Positions 24,336 through 33,098 are shown, numbered from the stretch's first letter. The stretch is 64,000 bases of DNA from Actinomadura macra NBRC 14102 (GCF_001552215.1 NZ_BCQT01000006.1:310001-374000), one strand, 5' to 3'. Notes: generated from the sequence alone by a model not told the origin. Numbers and translations are program-made.

Positions 24336-25095
24336 AACGCGCCTCCCTGACCGAACCGTCACCACGCCCTACCGGCATTGGATCAACCCGACCAGACCGC
24401 GTCCACTCCATTCGGGAAACAGACACCGTGAAGTGATGTATTTTCCCGAACTCGAAAATCGCCGCAAAATCATTTCATGATGGACGGCGCACACGAGGCC
24501 GGTGATGCGATGACGACCGAAAACGGCCAGGTCGCGTGGCCCGATGCCCCTGCGATCCGGCCATGCGTGAGCCCGTCCGAGCAAGGTGACGGGCAGAGCA
24601 CCTCAAGGCACCGGAGTGTCGTGCGTAAGACCACCCATGGCCTGCCGGAAACCGGGACCGTGTTACCGGCTGTGGCCGTCCTGCACATGTGACTCCTTCT
24701 CGGCCTTCCAAGGAGGATGATGAACCGGGTCCGCCGCCAGATGAATGCCGACTCCGCATAATGCTCACCCTCGTCGAAAGCGGCAGCTCCCCGCGGGGCG
24801 ACGAACCCGGTTGGCAGCAACCCTGGAGTGCCCCACCCCTTCGGGCAAGGCTTCCACCTGTCCGGATCTGTACGACTTTGTACGTGCAGGTCAGAGCACT
24901 TGAGCGCCGTCATCTCGTACGCCGGACATCACCGGATCCCGCTCCCCGGCCCGAGTGGGAGTCTTCAGTAGGGCGACCGCCGAAGGCAGGGATCAAAAGC
25001 AAACGGCCGGCGTCCAGCGGCCGGGGCCCGGCTCCCGCACGGAGATGGCGCGGCGGTGCCTGGACAGGCGCGTCACGCGGCTGTTGAGATGAGCC
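24336..25095. other. Long stretch without a convincing gene
   Basis: About 760 bp. Several frames remain open but none shows a domain, a good start or natural composition. A low-GC patch lies at about 24430-24480. A hairpin GGTTG-GCAG-CAACC occurs at about 24809-24822, with other GC-rich stems around it. I see no tRNA or named riboswitch. The kinase-Hsp70 promoter should be at its left end. Confidence 0.4.
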
Positions 25096-25617
25096 GTGGG
25101 CATCAAATGGCGCGGGTACTCGGCGGTCCTCCGGGACCGGTCGTTACTCGGGCTGGTGGCCTACATGGTCGTTCCGCTGTTCGTCGCCGGCGTCGGCTGC
25201 GTGCTGCTGGCCGGGACCGTGGAGCGGATGCACGACACCTCGGTGTTCAGCGGGCGTGGCGAGCGCGCGGTCGGGATCGTCGTGGCACGGGACGGTCATC
25301 CCGGTCCGCCGAAGACCAGCGCGATCATCGTTCGGTTCACGGCGGCCGACGGCTCCCGCCACACATTCAGAGAGTCGGGTGAGGGCAGGGTCGGCGCCAC
25401 CGTCCGTGTTCTCTACGATCCGCAGAACCCGGGCAAGGCGACGACCCGCTCACCCGCGTTCCGGTGGGTGATGGCGAGCATGCTCATGGTGGTCTGCGCG
25501 GTGATGATCCTCGTGGGGGCCGGCATCTCCTTCGTGCTCGGCCGGGAGATCCTCCATGAGGTCAGGGAAGGCATCGATATCCCCCAGGACGAGCCCGCGG
25601 CGCGATCAGATCGCTAG
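25096..25617 (+). CDS. DUF3592-like membrane protein
   Basis: A 173-residue protein with TM helices at about 18-40 ('LLGLVAYMVVPLFVAGVGCVLL') and about 130-155 ('VMASMLMVVCAVMILVGAGISFVL'). An external beta-rich domain lies between them: 'GERAVGIVVARDGH', 'TSAIIVRFTAADGSRHTFRE', 'GATVRVLYDPQNPGKA'. The 'V.VLYDP.NP..A' motif is diagnostic of DUF3592. Function is unknown in the family. It starts at GTG. Confidence 0.8.
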   Translation: MGIKWRGYSAVLRDRSLLGLVAYMVVPLFVAGVGCVLLAGTVERMHDTSVFSGRGERAVGIVVARDGHPGPPKTSAIIVRFTAADGSRHTFRESGEGRVGATVRVLYDPQNPGKATTRSPAFRWVMASMLMVVCAVMILVGAGISFVLGREILHEVREGIDIPQDEPAARSDR

Positions 25618-25692
25618 GCCGCGGTCACCTCTATACCGATCACGCTTCCGGAGGCATGCTCACACGTTCGGCCGGTACGGTCCCGGTTCGGG

Positions 25693-26835
25693 TCAGACGC
25701 CGAGGCCGCGGCCGATGATCTCTTTCATGATCTCGGTCGTGCCGCCGAAGATGGTCTGGACGCGCACGTCCTGGTACGCCTTGGCGATCGGGTACTCGGT
25801 CATGTAGCCGTAGCCGCCGTGCAGTTGGAGGCAACGGTCGACGACCTTCTTGCAGAGCTCGGTGTTCCAGTACTTGAGCATCGCCGCCTCGTCGACGGAC
25901 AGCTCGCCCCGGCTCTCCTTGGCGATGCAGGCGTCGGTGAAGGCGCGGGTGACGGTCAGCTCGGTCTTCATCTCGGCGAGGGTGAAGCGGTTGTGCTGGA
26001 ACCTGCCGATCGGGCGCCCGAACGCCTCGCGGGTCTTGCAGTACTCCAGGGTCTGCTCGAAGGCGGCCTCGGCGGCCGCCTGGGCGGTCGCGCCGATGGA
26101 CAAGCGTTCGCGGGCGAGGTTCTGCATCAGGTAGATGAAGCCCATGCCCTCCTCACCGAGGAGGTTCTCCTTGGGCACGCGGACGTTGTCGAAGAACAGC
26201 TCGGCGGTGTCCTGGGCGTGCATGCCGATCTTGTCGAGGTTGCGGCCGCGCTCGAAGCCGTCCATGCCGCGCTCGACCATCAGCAGGCTGACGCCCTTGG
26301 AGCCGGCGGACGGGTCCGTCTTGGCGACCACGATCACCAGGTCGGCGAGGATGCCGTTGGAGATGAACGTCTTGGAGCCGTTGAGGACGTAGGCGTCGCC
26401 GTCCCTGGTCGCGGTGGTCTTGATGCCCTGGAGGTCGGAGCCGGCGGCGGGCTCGGTCATCGCGATGCCGGTGATGAGCTCGCCGGAGCAGTAGCCGGGC
26501 AGCCAGCGCGCCTTCTGCTCGGGGGTGCACAGCTGGCGCAGGTAACCGCCGTTGATGTCGTTGTGGACGCCGAAGCCGGGCCCGTGCATGCCCGACTTGG
26601 CCAGTTCCTCGTTCAACACGACGTAGTAGCGGTAGTCGGGATCGCCTCCGCCGCCGTACTCCTCGGGCATATCGATGCCGAGGAGGCCCTGTCGTCCGGC
26701 GGCCAGCCACACCTCGCGGGACACGACGCCGTCCTTCTCCCACTGCTCGTGGTGCGGCGCGATCTCCTTGCTGATGAAGGAGCGGACCATGTCGCGGAAC
26801 GCCTCGTGCTCCGCGGTGAAGATCTCCCGTGCCAT
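25693..26835 (-). CDS. Acyl-CoA dehydrogenase
   Basis: A 380-residue FAD enzyme that forms the 2,3-double bond in acyl-CoA during fatty-acid oxidation. Present are 'GLLGIDMPEEYGGGGDPDY', 'ELITGIAMTEPAAGSDLQGI' (FAD/substrate motif), 'DNVRVPKENLLGEEGMGF', 'QLHGGYGYMTEYPIAKAYQDVRVQTIFGGTTEIMKEIIGR'. The Glu of 'GTTEI' is the usual catalytic base for medium/long-chain members. GGGAG lies 8 nt before the ATG. The divergent MerR and the palindrome between them indicate shared control, probably by acyl-CoA. Confidence 0.93.
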   Translation of the reverse strand: MAREIFTAEHEAFRDMVRSFISKEIAPHHEQWEKDGVVSREVWLAAGRQGLLGIDMPEEYGGGGDPDYRYYVVLNEELAKSGMHGPGFGVHNDINGGYLRQLCTPEQKARWLPGYCSGELITGIAMTEPAAGSDLQGIKTTATRDGDAYVLNGSKTFISNGILADLVIVVAKTDPSAGSKGVSLLMVERGMDGFERGRNLDKIGMHAQDTAELFFDNVRVPKENLLGEEGMGFIYLMQNLARERLSIGATAQAAAEAAFEQTLEYCKTREAFGRPIGRFQHNRFTLAEMKTELTVTRAFTDACIAKESRGELSVDEAAMLKYWNTELCKKVVDRCLQLHGGYGYMTEYPIAKAYQDVRVQTIFGGTTEIMKEIIGRGLGV

Positions 26836-26876
26836 CCGGCGAACTCCCTTGTAAGTGCATGCTGATACACAGCTAA

Positions 26877-26897
26877 TGTAACACTGACACTGTCACA
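26877..26897. promoter_or_regulatory. MerR-type operator palindrome
   Basis: A 21-bp dyad centred at 26887 (left arm TGTAACACTG, right arm CACTGTCACA) pairs 8 of 10 positions. It lies between the divergent acyl-CoA dehydrogenase and merR genes, 22 bp from the merR ATG. Confidence 0.6.
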
Positions 26898-26918
26898 TAG
26901 CTCGCGCTAGGAGGCGCC

Positions 26919-27620
26919 ATGGAGCTCACCGTGGACGAGCTGGCGGCGCGGGCCGGTGTCACCGTCCGTACCGTGCGCTTCTACGCCGGACGAGGCCTGC
27001 TCCCGCCGCCCCGCCTGCGCGGGCGGACGGGCCTGTACGGCGACGACCATCTGGCGCGGCTGGAGCTCGTCCGCGAGCTCCAATCGCTGGGGCTGACGCT
27101 GGCGGCGATCGAGAACCATCTCCAGCGGATCCCGCTGGACGCACCGCTCGAAGACCTCGCCCTGCAGCGCGCGCTGCTGTCCCCCTGGGCGCCCGAGCGG
27201 CCCGAGGATCTCGACCGGCACGAGCTGGATCGGCGTGTCGGACGCCACCTCGACGACGGCGCCCTCACGCGGCTGGAGGCGCTCGGGGTCGTCGAGCCGA
27301 TCTCGGCGGACAGGGTGCGGGTGATCAGCCCTGTCCTGCTCGGCATCAGCGCGGAGATGGCGGCGCTGCCGCTGCCGCTGGACACCCTCGTCGCCTCGTA
27401 CGAGGCGGTCGAGCGGCACACCACCGCGCTGGCGGCCGAGTTGCAGCAGGTCTTCCAGGACACCGTCGTCCGCCCCTATCGCGAGGGCGGGCGCGCGCCC
27501 GAGGAGCGCGACCGGCTCACGGAGCTGGCCGGCAAGCTCAAACCCCTGCTGATCCAGTCGGTCGTGACCTCGTTCCAACGGTCGGTGGACAAGGCCATCC
27601 GCCGTTCCACCCGCCGCTGA
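26919..27620 (+). CDS. MerR-family transcriptional regulator
   Basis: A 233-residue regulator with an N-terminal winged helix ('LTVDELAARAGVTVRTVRFYAGRGLLPPPRLRGRTGLYGDDHLARLELVRELQSLGLTLAAI') and a long C-terminal effector domain without the cysteines of metal sensors. GAGG precedes the ATG. Genes of this type beside acyl-CoA dehydrogenases usually repress fatty-acid catabolism, so an acyl-CoA or related ligand is likely. Confidence 0.88.
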   Translation: MELTVDELAARAGVTVRTVRFYAGRGLLPPPRLRGRTGLYGDDHLARLELVRELQSLGLTLAAIENHLQRIPLDAPLEDLALQRALLSPWAPERPEDLDRHELDRRVGRHLDDGALTRLEALGVVEPISADRVRVISPVLLGISAEMAALPLPLDTLVASYEAVERHTTALAAELQQVFQDTVVRPYREGGRAPEERDRLTELAGKLKPLLIQSVVTSFQRSVDKAIRRSTRR

Positions 27621-27626
27621 CGGGGT

Positions 27627-29153
27627 TCAGGAGTTCTTCCACTCCTCGCCCTCGTACTCCACCAGGCGGGGGTGGACGAGGGTGTTGACGCCGACGTCGC
27701 GGGCCCGGCGGTCCTTGGGAAAGATGGTCGCGGCGCGCAGGACGTCGGCGTCCAGGAACCTGAGGTCGGGGACGTCGGGGGCCAGGGCGAGGGCGGGCGC
27801 CCGCGTCGCGGAGGCCGCCAGCACGAAACCCCAGTCCCCGAAACTCGGCACGTCCACGTGGTAGGGGGTGGTGGCGAGCCCCGCCGCCGCGATGGACTTC
27901 TGGATGCTCCAGAACGATTTGGGTGCGAAGTAGGGCGAGCCCGACTGGACGACGATCCGTCCGCCCGGCGCGAGCGCGCGCTTCACCAGGCCGTAGAACT
28001 CCACGGAGTACAGCTTGGCGGTGGAGACGTCGTCGGGGTCGGGCATGTCCACGATGACGGAGTCGAACCGCTCGCCGAGGCGGCGCAGCCACGAGAACGC
28101 GTCCGCGTTGGCGACCGTGGCGCGCGGATCGTCCAGGGAGTGCCGGTTGAGGGACGCGATCGGCCCGTAGGTGCGGGCCAGGTGGATCATCTCCGGGTCC
28201 AGCTCGACGAGGGTCACGGCGCGCACGTCGGGGTAGCGCAGGACCTCGCGGAGCGCGAGGCCGTCGCCGCCGCCGAGGATGAGGACGCGGCCGCGCGTCC
28301 CCGACAGGGCCGGGTGGACGAGCGATTCGTGGTACCGGTACTCGTCGACCGAGGAGAACTGGAGGTCGCCGTTCAGGAAGAGCCGCACGTCGGACGAGCC
28401 GGACAGCGCCGTCTTCCTCGTGATGACGATCTCCTGGTAGGGGGTGCGCTCGGACACCGCGATCGGGTCGGCGTACAGCGCCTGCCGCGCCGACACCTCG
28501 AAGCCGTCCGCCAGCGCGTAGGTCCCGCAGAGGACGGCGAGGACCGCCGCCATCGCGCCCCACAGCGCGGCCCGCGCGGCACGGCCGATCCGGTGCCGGA
28601 ACAGCCACAGCACGACGGCGATCCCGGCGACGGCGTTCACCATGCCGACCAGCAGCGCGCCCTTGATGTGCCCGAACGTCGGGAGCAGCAGGAACGGGAA
28701 CGCCAGGCCGCCGATCAGCGCGCCCACGTAGTCGGCGGCGAACAGGTCGGCGACGGCGCTGCCCGCGTCCTGCCGCCGGATGCGCTGGAGCAGCGTCATC
28801 AGCAGCGGGATCTCCGCGCCGATCAGCGCGCCGACCGCGAAGGCGACCACGACGAGCGCGGGGACGTACAGGTCAAGCCACGCGAACGCCGCGTACAGCA
28901 TCAGCACCGACAGGCCGCCGGCCAGCGCCAGCGCGCCCTCGACCACCGCGAACGCCACGACCGGACGGCCCTGGAGCGGCTTGGCCAGCAACGACCCGAC
29001 GCCCATCGCGAAGACCATCACCGACAGCACGATCGACGCCTGCGTGACCGAGTTGCCGACGAGGTAGCTGCCGAGGGCGACCAGCGCCAGCTCGTACACC
29101 AGCCCGCAGGCCGCGCACGTGAACACGGCGGCCAGCACGAGGCTCCGCGCCAC
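27627..29153 (-). CDS. Membrane-embedded polyamine aminopropyltransferase (spermidine-synthase-like)
   Basis: At 508 residues, the N-terminal ~215 hold about seven TM helices ('LVYELALVALGSYLVGNSV', 'VLSVMVFAMGVGSLLAKPL') and the rest is a spermidine-synthase Rossmann domain. The latter has 'NGDLQFSSVDEYRYHESLVHP', 'VLILGGGDGLALREVLRYPDV', 'LVELDPEMI', 'NADAFSWL', 'DSVIVDMPDPDD' and 'YSVEFYGLVKRALAPGG'. The GGGDG SAM motif and the DxxDP catalytic loop are kept. This GTG lacks a ribosome site; an in-frame CTG at 29246 overlapping the DUF350 stop (CTGA, with GGCGG upstream) could add 31 residues. It is the last gene of a five-gene operon. Confidence 0.88.
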   Translation of the reverse strand: MARSLVLAAVFTCAACGLVYELALVALGSYLVGNSVTQASIVLSVMVFAMGVGSLLAKPLQGRPVVAFAVVEGALALAGGLSVLMLYAAFAWLDLYVPALVVVAFAVGALIGAEIPLLMTLLQRIRRQDAGSAVADLFAADYVGALIGGLAFPFLLLPTFGHIKGALLVGMVNAVAGIAVVLWLFRHRIGRAARAALWGAMAAVLAVLCGTYALADGFEVSARQALYADPIAVSERTPYQEIVITRKTALSGSSDVRLFLNGDLQFSSVDEYRYHESLVHPALSGTRGRVLILGGGDGLALREVLRYPDVRAVTLVELDPEMIHLARTYGPIASLNRHSLDDPRATVANADAFSWLRRLGERFDSVIVDMPDPDDVSTAKLYSVEFYGLVKRALAPGGRIVVQSGSPYFAPKSFWSIQKSIAAAGLATTPYHVDVPSFGDWGFVLAASATRAPALALAPDVPDLRFLDADVLRAATIFPKDRRARDVGVNTLVHPRLVEYEGEEWKNS

Positions 29154-29242
29154 CCGCGCGGGGACCCCCGTCCCCCCGCCGTCCCCGTCGGTGGAGGGAC
29201 GCTCCCCCGCGGGCGCGGGGGGCTCGTCCAGGTCGCGGGCGG

Positions 29243-29668
29243 TCAGGAGACCGCCCCGGCGACGATCGCCGCGACGGCCAGGTCCGCGGCGGCGACGACC
29301 CAGCCCGCCGGGTGCACCGCCGCCCCGTCCACCAGGGTCGCGCCCAGCCGGCCCGGTGTGATCATGTCGAGCAGGTAGAACGCGACGACCATCAGCGCGA
29401 TGCCGAGCAGCCCGTACACGGCGGTGTCGACCAGGCCCTCGCTCAGGTCGGAGTCGCTGGTCACGATCGCCGTCGTGACGATCATGCCGGTGCCGAGCAG
29501 CTTGACCGCGAGCAGGAGCGCGGCGCCGCGGTTGCCCTCGGTCCAGATCTGGTGGCCGAGCCGGCCCGGCGTGGTCACCTCGACCACGAAGAAGCCGAGC
29601 GCCATCAGCGCGATCCCGAGCGCGCCGTAGGCGAGCGTGGCGCCGCCCTCATGCAGGATGTCGTTCAT
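29243..29668 (-). CDS. DUF350 membrane protein
   Basis: A 141-residue protein with four TM helices in two related halves. Each half carries the family motif, 'LGFFVVEVTTPGRLG' and 'VAFYLLDMITPGRLG'. DUF350 (YjfL-like) proteins are inner-membrane proteins of unknown function often found with polyamine-modifying enzymes. GGAG lies 6 nt before the ATG. The next gene, the membrane aminopropyltransferase, starts at or near its stop. Confidence 0.88.
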   Translation of the reverse strand: MNDILHEGGATLAYGALGIALMALGFFVVEVTTPGRLGHQIWTEGNRGAALLLAVKLLGTGMIVTTAIVTSDSDLSEGLVDTAVYGLLGIALMVVAFYLLDMITPGRLGATLVDGAAVHPAGWVVAAADLAVAAIVAGAVS

Positions 29669-29678
29669 CGATTGCTCC

Positions 29679-30122
29679 TTACTTGCCCGACCCTGGCCCG
29701 CCGCCGCGGAATGACGCGATGCCGCTGCTGTTCCAGCCGTTCGTCCCGGGGCTGGTCCAGCGCCCGCCGACATGGGAGTGGTAGCGGTTGTAGCCGCCGG
29801 ACGGGGTGTCCACGGTGATCCGGCTGCCCGCCCCGTCCGGTAGGACACCGACCACGAGCTTGGGGTAGCGCATGAAAATGCCGCCGAGGGCGCCCAAGGC
29901 CACCATGTCGTCCACCCGGTCGATCGCCTTGTGCTTCTTGTTGATCTCAGCGGCGACGGCCGGCGGCGCCTTCGGCGACCGGTAGGTGTCCAGCCCGATC
30001 CGCGAGTACTTCTTGGATATCCACTTCTGTGGCGAACCGTCGTCCTTCAGGACGGCCACCAGCACGATCGCGGCGATCACCGCGGCCGAGATGCCGCCGA
30101 TCACCCAGAACTTCTTGCTCAC
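29679..30122 (-). CDS. DUF4247-like protein
   Basis: A 147-residue protein with one N-terminal TM anchor ('FWVIGGISAAVIAAIVLVAVL') followed by an external domain ('QKWISKKYSRIGLDTYRSPKAPPAVAAEI', 'MRYPKLVVGVLPDGAGSRITVD', 'GYNRYHSHVGGRW') and a Gly/Ser-rich end. Size, topology and neighbours match DUF4247. The GTG overlaps the stop of DUF2617 (GTGA), with GAGG 5 nt upstream, so it is translationally coupled. Confidence 0.78.
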   Translation of the reverse strand: MSKKFWVIGGISAAVIAAIVLVAVLKDDGSPQKWISKKYSRIGLDTYRSPKAPPAVAAEINKKHKAIDRVDDMVALGALGGIFMRYPKLVVGVLPDGAGSRITVDTPSGGYNRYHSHVGGRWTSPGTNGWNSSGIASFRGGGPGSGK

Positions 30123-30634
30123 GACGGCCTCACCAGCCGGCTCCGCGTCATCACGATCTCCCGCGTCTGGGGATAGGCGTGCCAGGTCCGCCAGCCGATC
30201 CCGATGTCGGTGTCCTCCACTGCCAGTGCGGTCACGGCGTGCCGGGAGCCGGGGAAGTCCCCGGTCAGGGCGTCGCCGCGGTCCGCCAGCCGCGCGCACA
30301 CCACCTCGACGGCCCGGCCGAACGCCGCGGCGTCCCCGTGGACGGCCGTCGTGGCGGTGAACTCATAGACCCAGGCGGGGTGCGCCCCGTCCGCCGGGAG
30401 GTCGGTGAACGCCCGGCCGGGCAACGGCTCGGCGGCGCCGGGCAGGCACGCCACCGTCTCACTGAGCGGCCCGGCGATGACCTGGTGCGACGCGCCGAGC
30501 AGGCGCAGCTGCACGGTCAGGCCCGCACGCTCGACCGGCAGGACGGCGAGGGCGTCCAGCGGCGGCAGTCCGAGCGCGAACGACAGCGCGTCGGCGCGGG
30601 CGTCCAGGTAGGGGGTGTCGAGGGTGGTCCGCAA
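30119..30634 (-). CDS. DUF2617-like protein
   Basis: A 171-residue cytoplasmic protein starting at TTG two bases after the upstream stop. It is beta-rich ('LTVQLRLLGASHQVIAG', 'PAWVYEFTATTAVHG', 'AVTALAVEDTDIGIGWRTWHAYPQTREIVMTRS'). 'GWRTWHAYPQ..EIV.T.S' at the C-terminus is characteristic of DUF2617. Function is unknown. It is the second gene of the operon. Confidence 0.8.
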   Translation of the reverse strand: MRTTLDTPYLDARADALSFALGLPPLDALAVLPVERAGLTVQLRLLGASHQVIAGPLSETVACLPGAAEPLPGRAFTDLPADGAHPAWVYEFTATTAVHGDAAAFGRAVEVVCARLADRGDALTGDFPGSRHAVTALAVEDTDIGIGWRTWHAYPQTREIVMTRSRLVRPS

Positions 30635-30636
30635 GA

Positions 30637-31251
30637 TCAGCTGCCCGGGTAGATCGTAAGGGTGCCGGTGGGGACGCGCTCCCCGAGCCCGGCCTCCCAT
30701 TGCCCGCCGCCGTACTGCTCGAACGACAGGTAGCGCCCGCGCGGGCCCTCGTAGTCGACGTACTCGACCCGGCCCTGGAGACCGACGCCGGTCGTCCCCT
30801 CGCTGGTGTAGTCGGCCGTGCCGTGCTCGTCGCGGCGGTACTCCACCCCGTCCACGACGATCGTCTTCTCGCCGGGGGTGAGGTCGCCGATGTCGTGGCC
30901 GGTCCACCAGACGACCTCCAGGTCCGGGTCCTCCTCGACGGAGAGCCACACCTTGGTGCCCTCGATGGTGTCGGCGTCCAAGAGGTGCTCGCTCCAGGTG
31001 AAGCCGCCCTCGCGAAGCCGCACCGAGCCGCGCACGAAGTAGCGGGTGCCGAGGTACTCGACCATGTCGCCCGCCTTGAGCGTCCGGGGGTCACCGGCCA
31101 CCTCGTCCTCCGCCGCGAACGGGTCGCGCGGCGCCGCCGGGGCCGGGCCGCCGGGGGGCGTGGACTGACGACGGCGCAGCAGCACCACGATGAGCACGAT
31201 CAAGGCGACCAAGATCAGCGCCAGCAGAATCACGATCGCGGTTCCACCCAC
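30637..31251 (-). CDS. DUF4178 membrane-anchored protein
   Basis: A 204-residue protein with an N-terminal TM helix ('AIVILLALILVALIVLIVVLLRRR'), a Pro/Ala linker, then a beta-rich DUF4178 domain ('GDMVEYLGTRYFVRGSVRLREGGFTWSEHLL', 'DLEVVWWTGHDI', 'GRYLSFEQYGGGQWEAGLG'). The GTG at 31251 has GGAGG at 31257-31261 with 5 nt spacing, which decides the start. It heads the operon DUF4178-DUF2617-DUF4247-DUF350-aminopropyltransferase. Confidence 0.85.
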   Translation of the reverse strand: MGGTAIVILLALILVALIVLIVVLLRRRQSTPPGGPAPAAPRDPFAAEDEVAGDPRTLKAGDMVEYLGTRYFVRGSVRLREGGFTWSEHLLDADTIEGTKVWLSVEEDPDLEVVWWTGHDIGDLTPGEKTIVVDGVEYRRDEHGTADYTSEGTTGVGLQGRVEYVDYEGPRGRYLSFEQYGGGQWEAGLGERVPTGTLTIYPGS

Positions 31252-31427
31252 GGGCACCTCCGTCTTTTCGCCGGCAATAGGGCACGGACCTGCGGGATCA
31301 TATCGATTCTGACCCGTCGAACCCATACCGCCGTCAGACGTCACAAAGACACCACTCGTTCCATAACGAATGGCCCCGTATCCGGGGACGCGCGGGTCGG
31401 AAACGCCCGGTGGCCGTGGCCTGCGGA

Positions 31428-32513
31428 TCAGAGGCGTTCGACGGCGGCGGCGACGCGCTCGTCCGTGGCGGTGAAGGCGACGCGGACGTGCCGGGCGCCG
31501 GCCGGGCCGTAGAACTCGCCGGGCCCGGCGAGGACGCCCAGGGAGGCCAGGTGCGCGACGGTGTCCCAGCACGGTTCGTCCCGGGTGGCCCACAGGTAGA
31601 GGGACGCCTCGGAGTGGTCGACGCGGAACCCGTGCCCCTCGAACGCGGCGCGCAGTGCCGCGCGACGGCGCCCGTACCGCTCCCGCTGCTCGTCCACATG
31701 CGCGTCGTCGTCGAACGCGACGGCCATCGCGGCCTGCACCGGCGCCGGGACGATCATCCCGGCGTGCTTGCGGACCTCCAGCAGACGCTTCACGAGCGCG
31801 AGATCGCCGGTGAGGAAGCCGGCGCGGTAGCCCGCCATGTTGGAGCGCTTGGACAGCGAATTGATCGCCAGCAGCCCCTCGTGGGACCCCTCGCACACGT
31901 CCGGGTGCAGGACCGAGACCGGCGGGTTGTCCGGATCCCAGCCGAACTCCAGGTAGCACTCGTCGCTGATCACGATCGAGCCGCGCTCACGCGCCCACGC
32001 GACGACCTTGCGCAGGTGCTCGGCGGGCAGCACCTTGCCGGTCGGGTTGGACGGCGAGTTCACCCAGACGATCTTCGGCGTGACCGGGCCGAGAGAGAGC
32101 AGGCCGTCGGTGCGGACCGGCTGCGCGCCGGCGAGCCGGACGCCCACGTCATAGGTCGGATAGGCGAGCTCGGGGAAGACGACGCGGTCGTCCGGCCCGG
32201 CGCCGAGCAGCGTCGGCAGCCACGCCACCAGCTCTTTCGTGCCGATCACCGGGAGCACCGCGTCCGGGTCGGCGCCCGTCACGCCCGCGCGGCGCCGCAG
32301 CCAGCCCGCGACGGACTCGCGCAGCCGGGGAGTCCCGTACGTCGCGGGGTAGCCGGGCGCGTCGGCGGCTCCGGCCAGCGCGGCCCTGATCGGCTCGGGT
32401 GTGGGGTCCACGGGGGTTCCCACCGACAGATCGACGATGCCGCCCGCGTGCTCCGAGGCGCGCCGCTTGTACGGCTCCAGCCGATCCCACGGAAAGTCCG
32501 GCAGGGTGAACAC
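31428..32513 (-). CDS. dapC: N-succinyldiaminopimelate aminotransferase
   Basis: A 361-residue fold-type I PLP enzyme. 'FPWDRLEPYKRRASEHAGGIVDLSVGTPVDPTP' is the typical actinobacterial DapC opening. 'VWVNSPSNPTGKVL' and 'VISDECYLEFGW' bind PLP, and the lysine of 'SLSKRSNMAGYRAGF' forms the Schiff base. It converts succinyl-amino-oxopimelate to succinyl-DAP between DapD and DapE. It lies just downstream of fdxA on the same strand, as in mycobacteria (fdxC-dapC, recalled). Confidence 0.93.
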   Translation of the reverse strand: MFTLPDFPWDRLEPYKRRASEHAGGIVDLSVGTPVDPTPEPIRAALAGAADAPGYPATYGTPRLRESVAGWLRRRAGVTGADPDAVLPVIGTKELVAWLPTLLGAGPDDRVVFPELAYPTYDVGVRLAGAQPVRTDGLLSLGPVTPKIVWVNSPSNPTGKVLPAEHLRKVVAWARERGSIVISDECYLEFGWDPDNPPVSVLHPDVCEGSHEGLLAINSLSKRSNMAGYRAGFLTGDLALVKRLLEVRKHAGMIVPAPVQAAMAVAFDDDAHVDEQRERYGRRRAALRAAFEGHGFRVDHSEASLYLWATRDEPCWDTVAHLASLGVLAGPGEFYGPAGARHVRVAFTATDERVAAAVERL

Positions 32514-32553
32514 GAGCCACTCCTCGAAGACAACGGTAGGAAAACGAGCACGA

Positions 32554-32588
32554 GGCCGTGGCCCCCACGAACGCGGGAGACCACGGCC
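32554..32588 (-). terminator. Hairpin between fdxA and dapC
   Basis: GGCCGTGG (32554-32561) pairs with CCACGGCC (32581-32588) across a 19-nt loop. Read on the minus strand the stem follows the fdxA stop by 70 bp and is followed by a T-rich run (CTCGTTTTCC). It may partly separate fdxA from dapC. Confidence 0.6.
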
Positions 32589-32658
32589 CGACCGTACGAA
32601 CCCCAGATGAAGGGCTTACGGGACCGCGCCAGGGCGCGGTATCCCGCAGGCCTGCCTC

Positions 32659-32985
32659 TCAGTCGTCCTGGCTCTGTGGGGGCAGCGCGGCGACGATCGG
32701 GTGGTCCTTGTCGATCTTGCCGACCTTGGAGGCGCCACCGGGCGAGCCGAGGTCGTCGAAGAACTCCACGTTGGCCTTGTAGAAGTCCTTCCACTGCTCA
32801 GGCGTGTCGTCCTCGTAGTAGATCGCCTCTACCGGGCAGACCGGCTCGCACGCACCACAGTCGACGCACTCATCCGGGTGGATGTAGAGCATGCGCTTGC
32901 CTTCGTAGATGCAGTCGACCGGGCACTCCTCGATGCATGCCTTGTCGAGCAGGTCCACGCAGGGCTGCGCAATGACGTAGGTCAC
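32659..32985 (-). CDS. fdxA: 7Fe ferredoxin (3Fe-4S/4Fe-4S)
   Basis: This 108-residue actinobacterial ferredoxin shows 'CVDLLDKACIEECPVDCIYEG' followed by 'PDECVDCGACEPVCPVEAIYYEDD'. The second cluster has the full CxxCxxCxxxCP; the first has the spaced cysteines of a 3Fe-4S site. The C-terminal extension ('YKANVEFFDDLGSPGGASKVG') is typical. The GTG has AGGAG 8 nt upstream. It carries electrons to cytochromes P450 or other oxidoreductases. Confidence 0.95.
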   Translation of the reverse strand: MTYVIAQPCVDLLDKACIEECPVDCIYEGKRMLYIHPDECVDCGACEPVCPVEAIYYEDDTPEQWKDFYKANVEFFDDLGSPGGASKVGKIDKDHPIVAALPPQSQDD

Positions 32986-33098
32986 GTCAATGACTCCTCT
33001 CGGGTTACCGGCCCCGCCGCACGTCACGGCTCACCGCAAGCTCGCTGTGAATAGTATGGCCACCAGAGCGCAGTCGATTCGACACGGGGGTCCCTCAC

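Noticed and set aside
24760..24880. A possible SAM-type riboswitch, from a GCAACC...GTGCC-like string.
   Set aside because: The flanking helices and conserved core of SAM-I/IV do not fit, and no methionine-related gene follows on either strand.
24470..24913. A minus-strand gene in the gap beside the kinase-Hsp70 gene.
   Set aside because: No ribosome site, no recognisable motif and mixed composition; left as non-coding.
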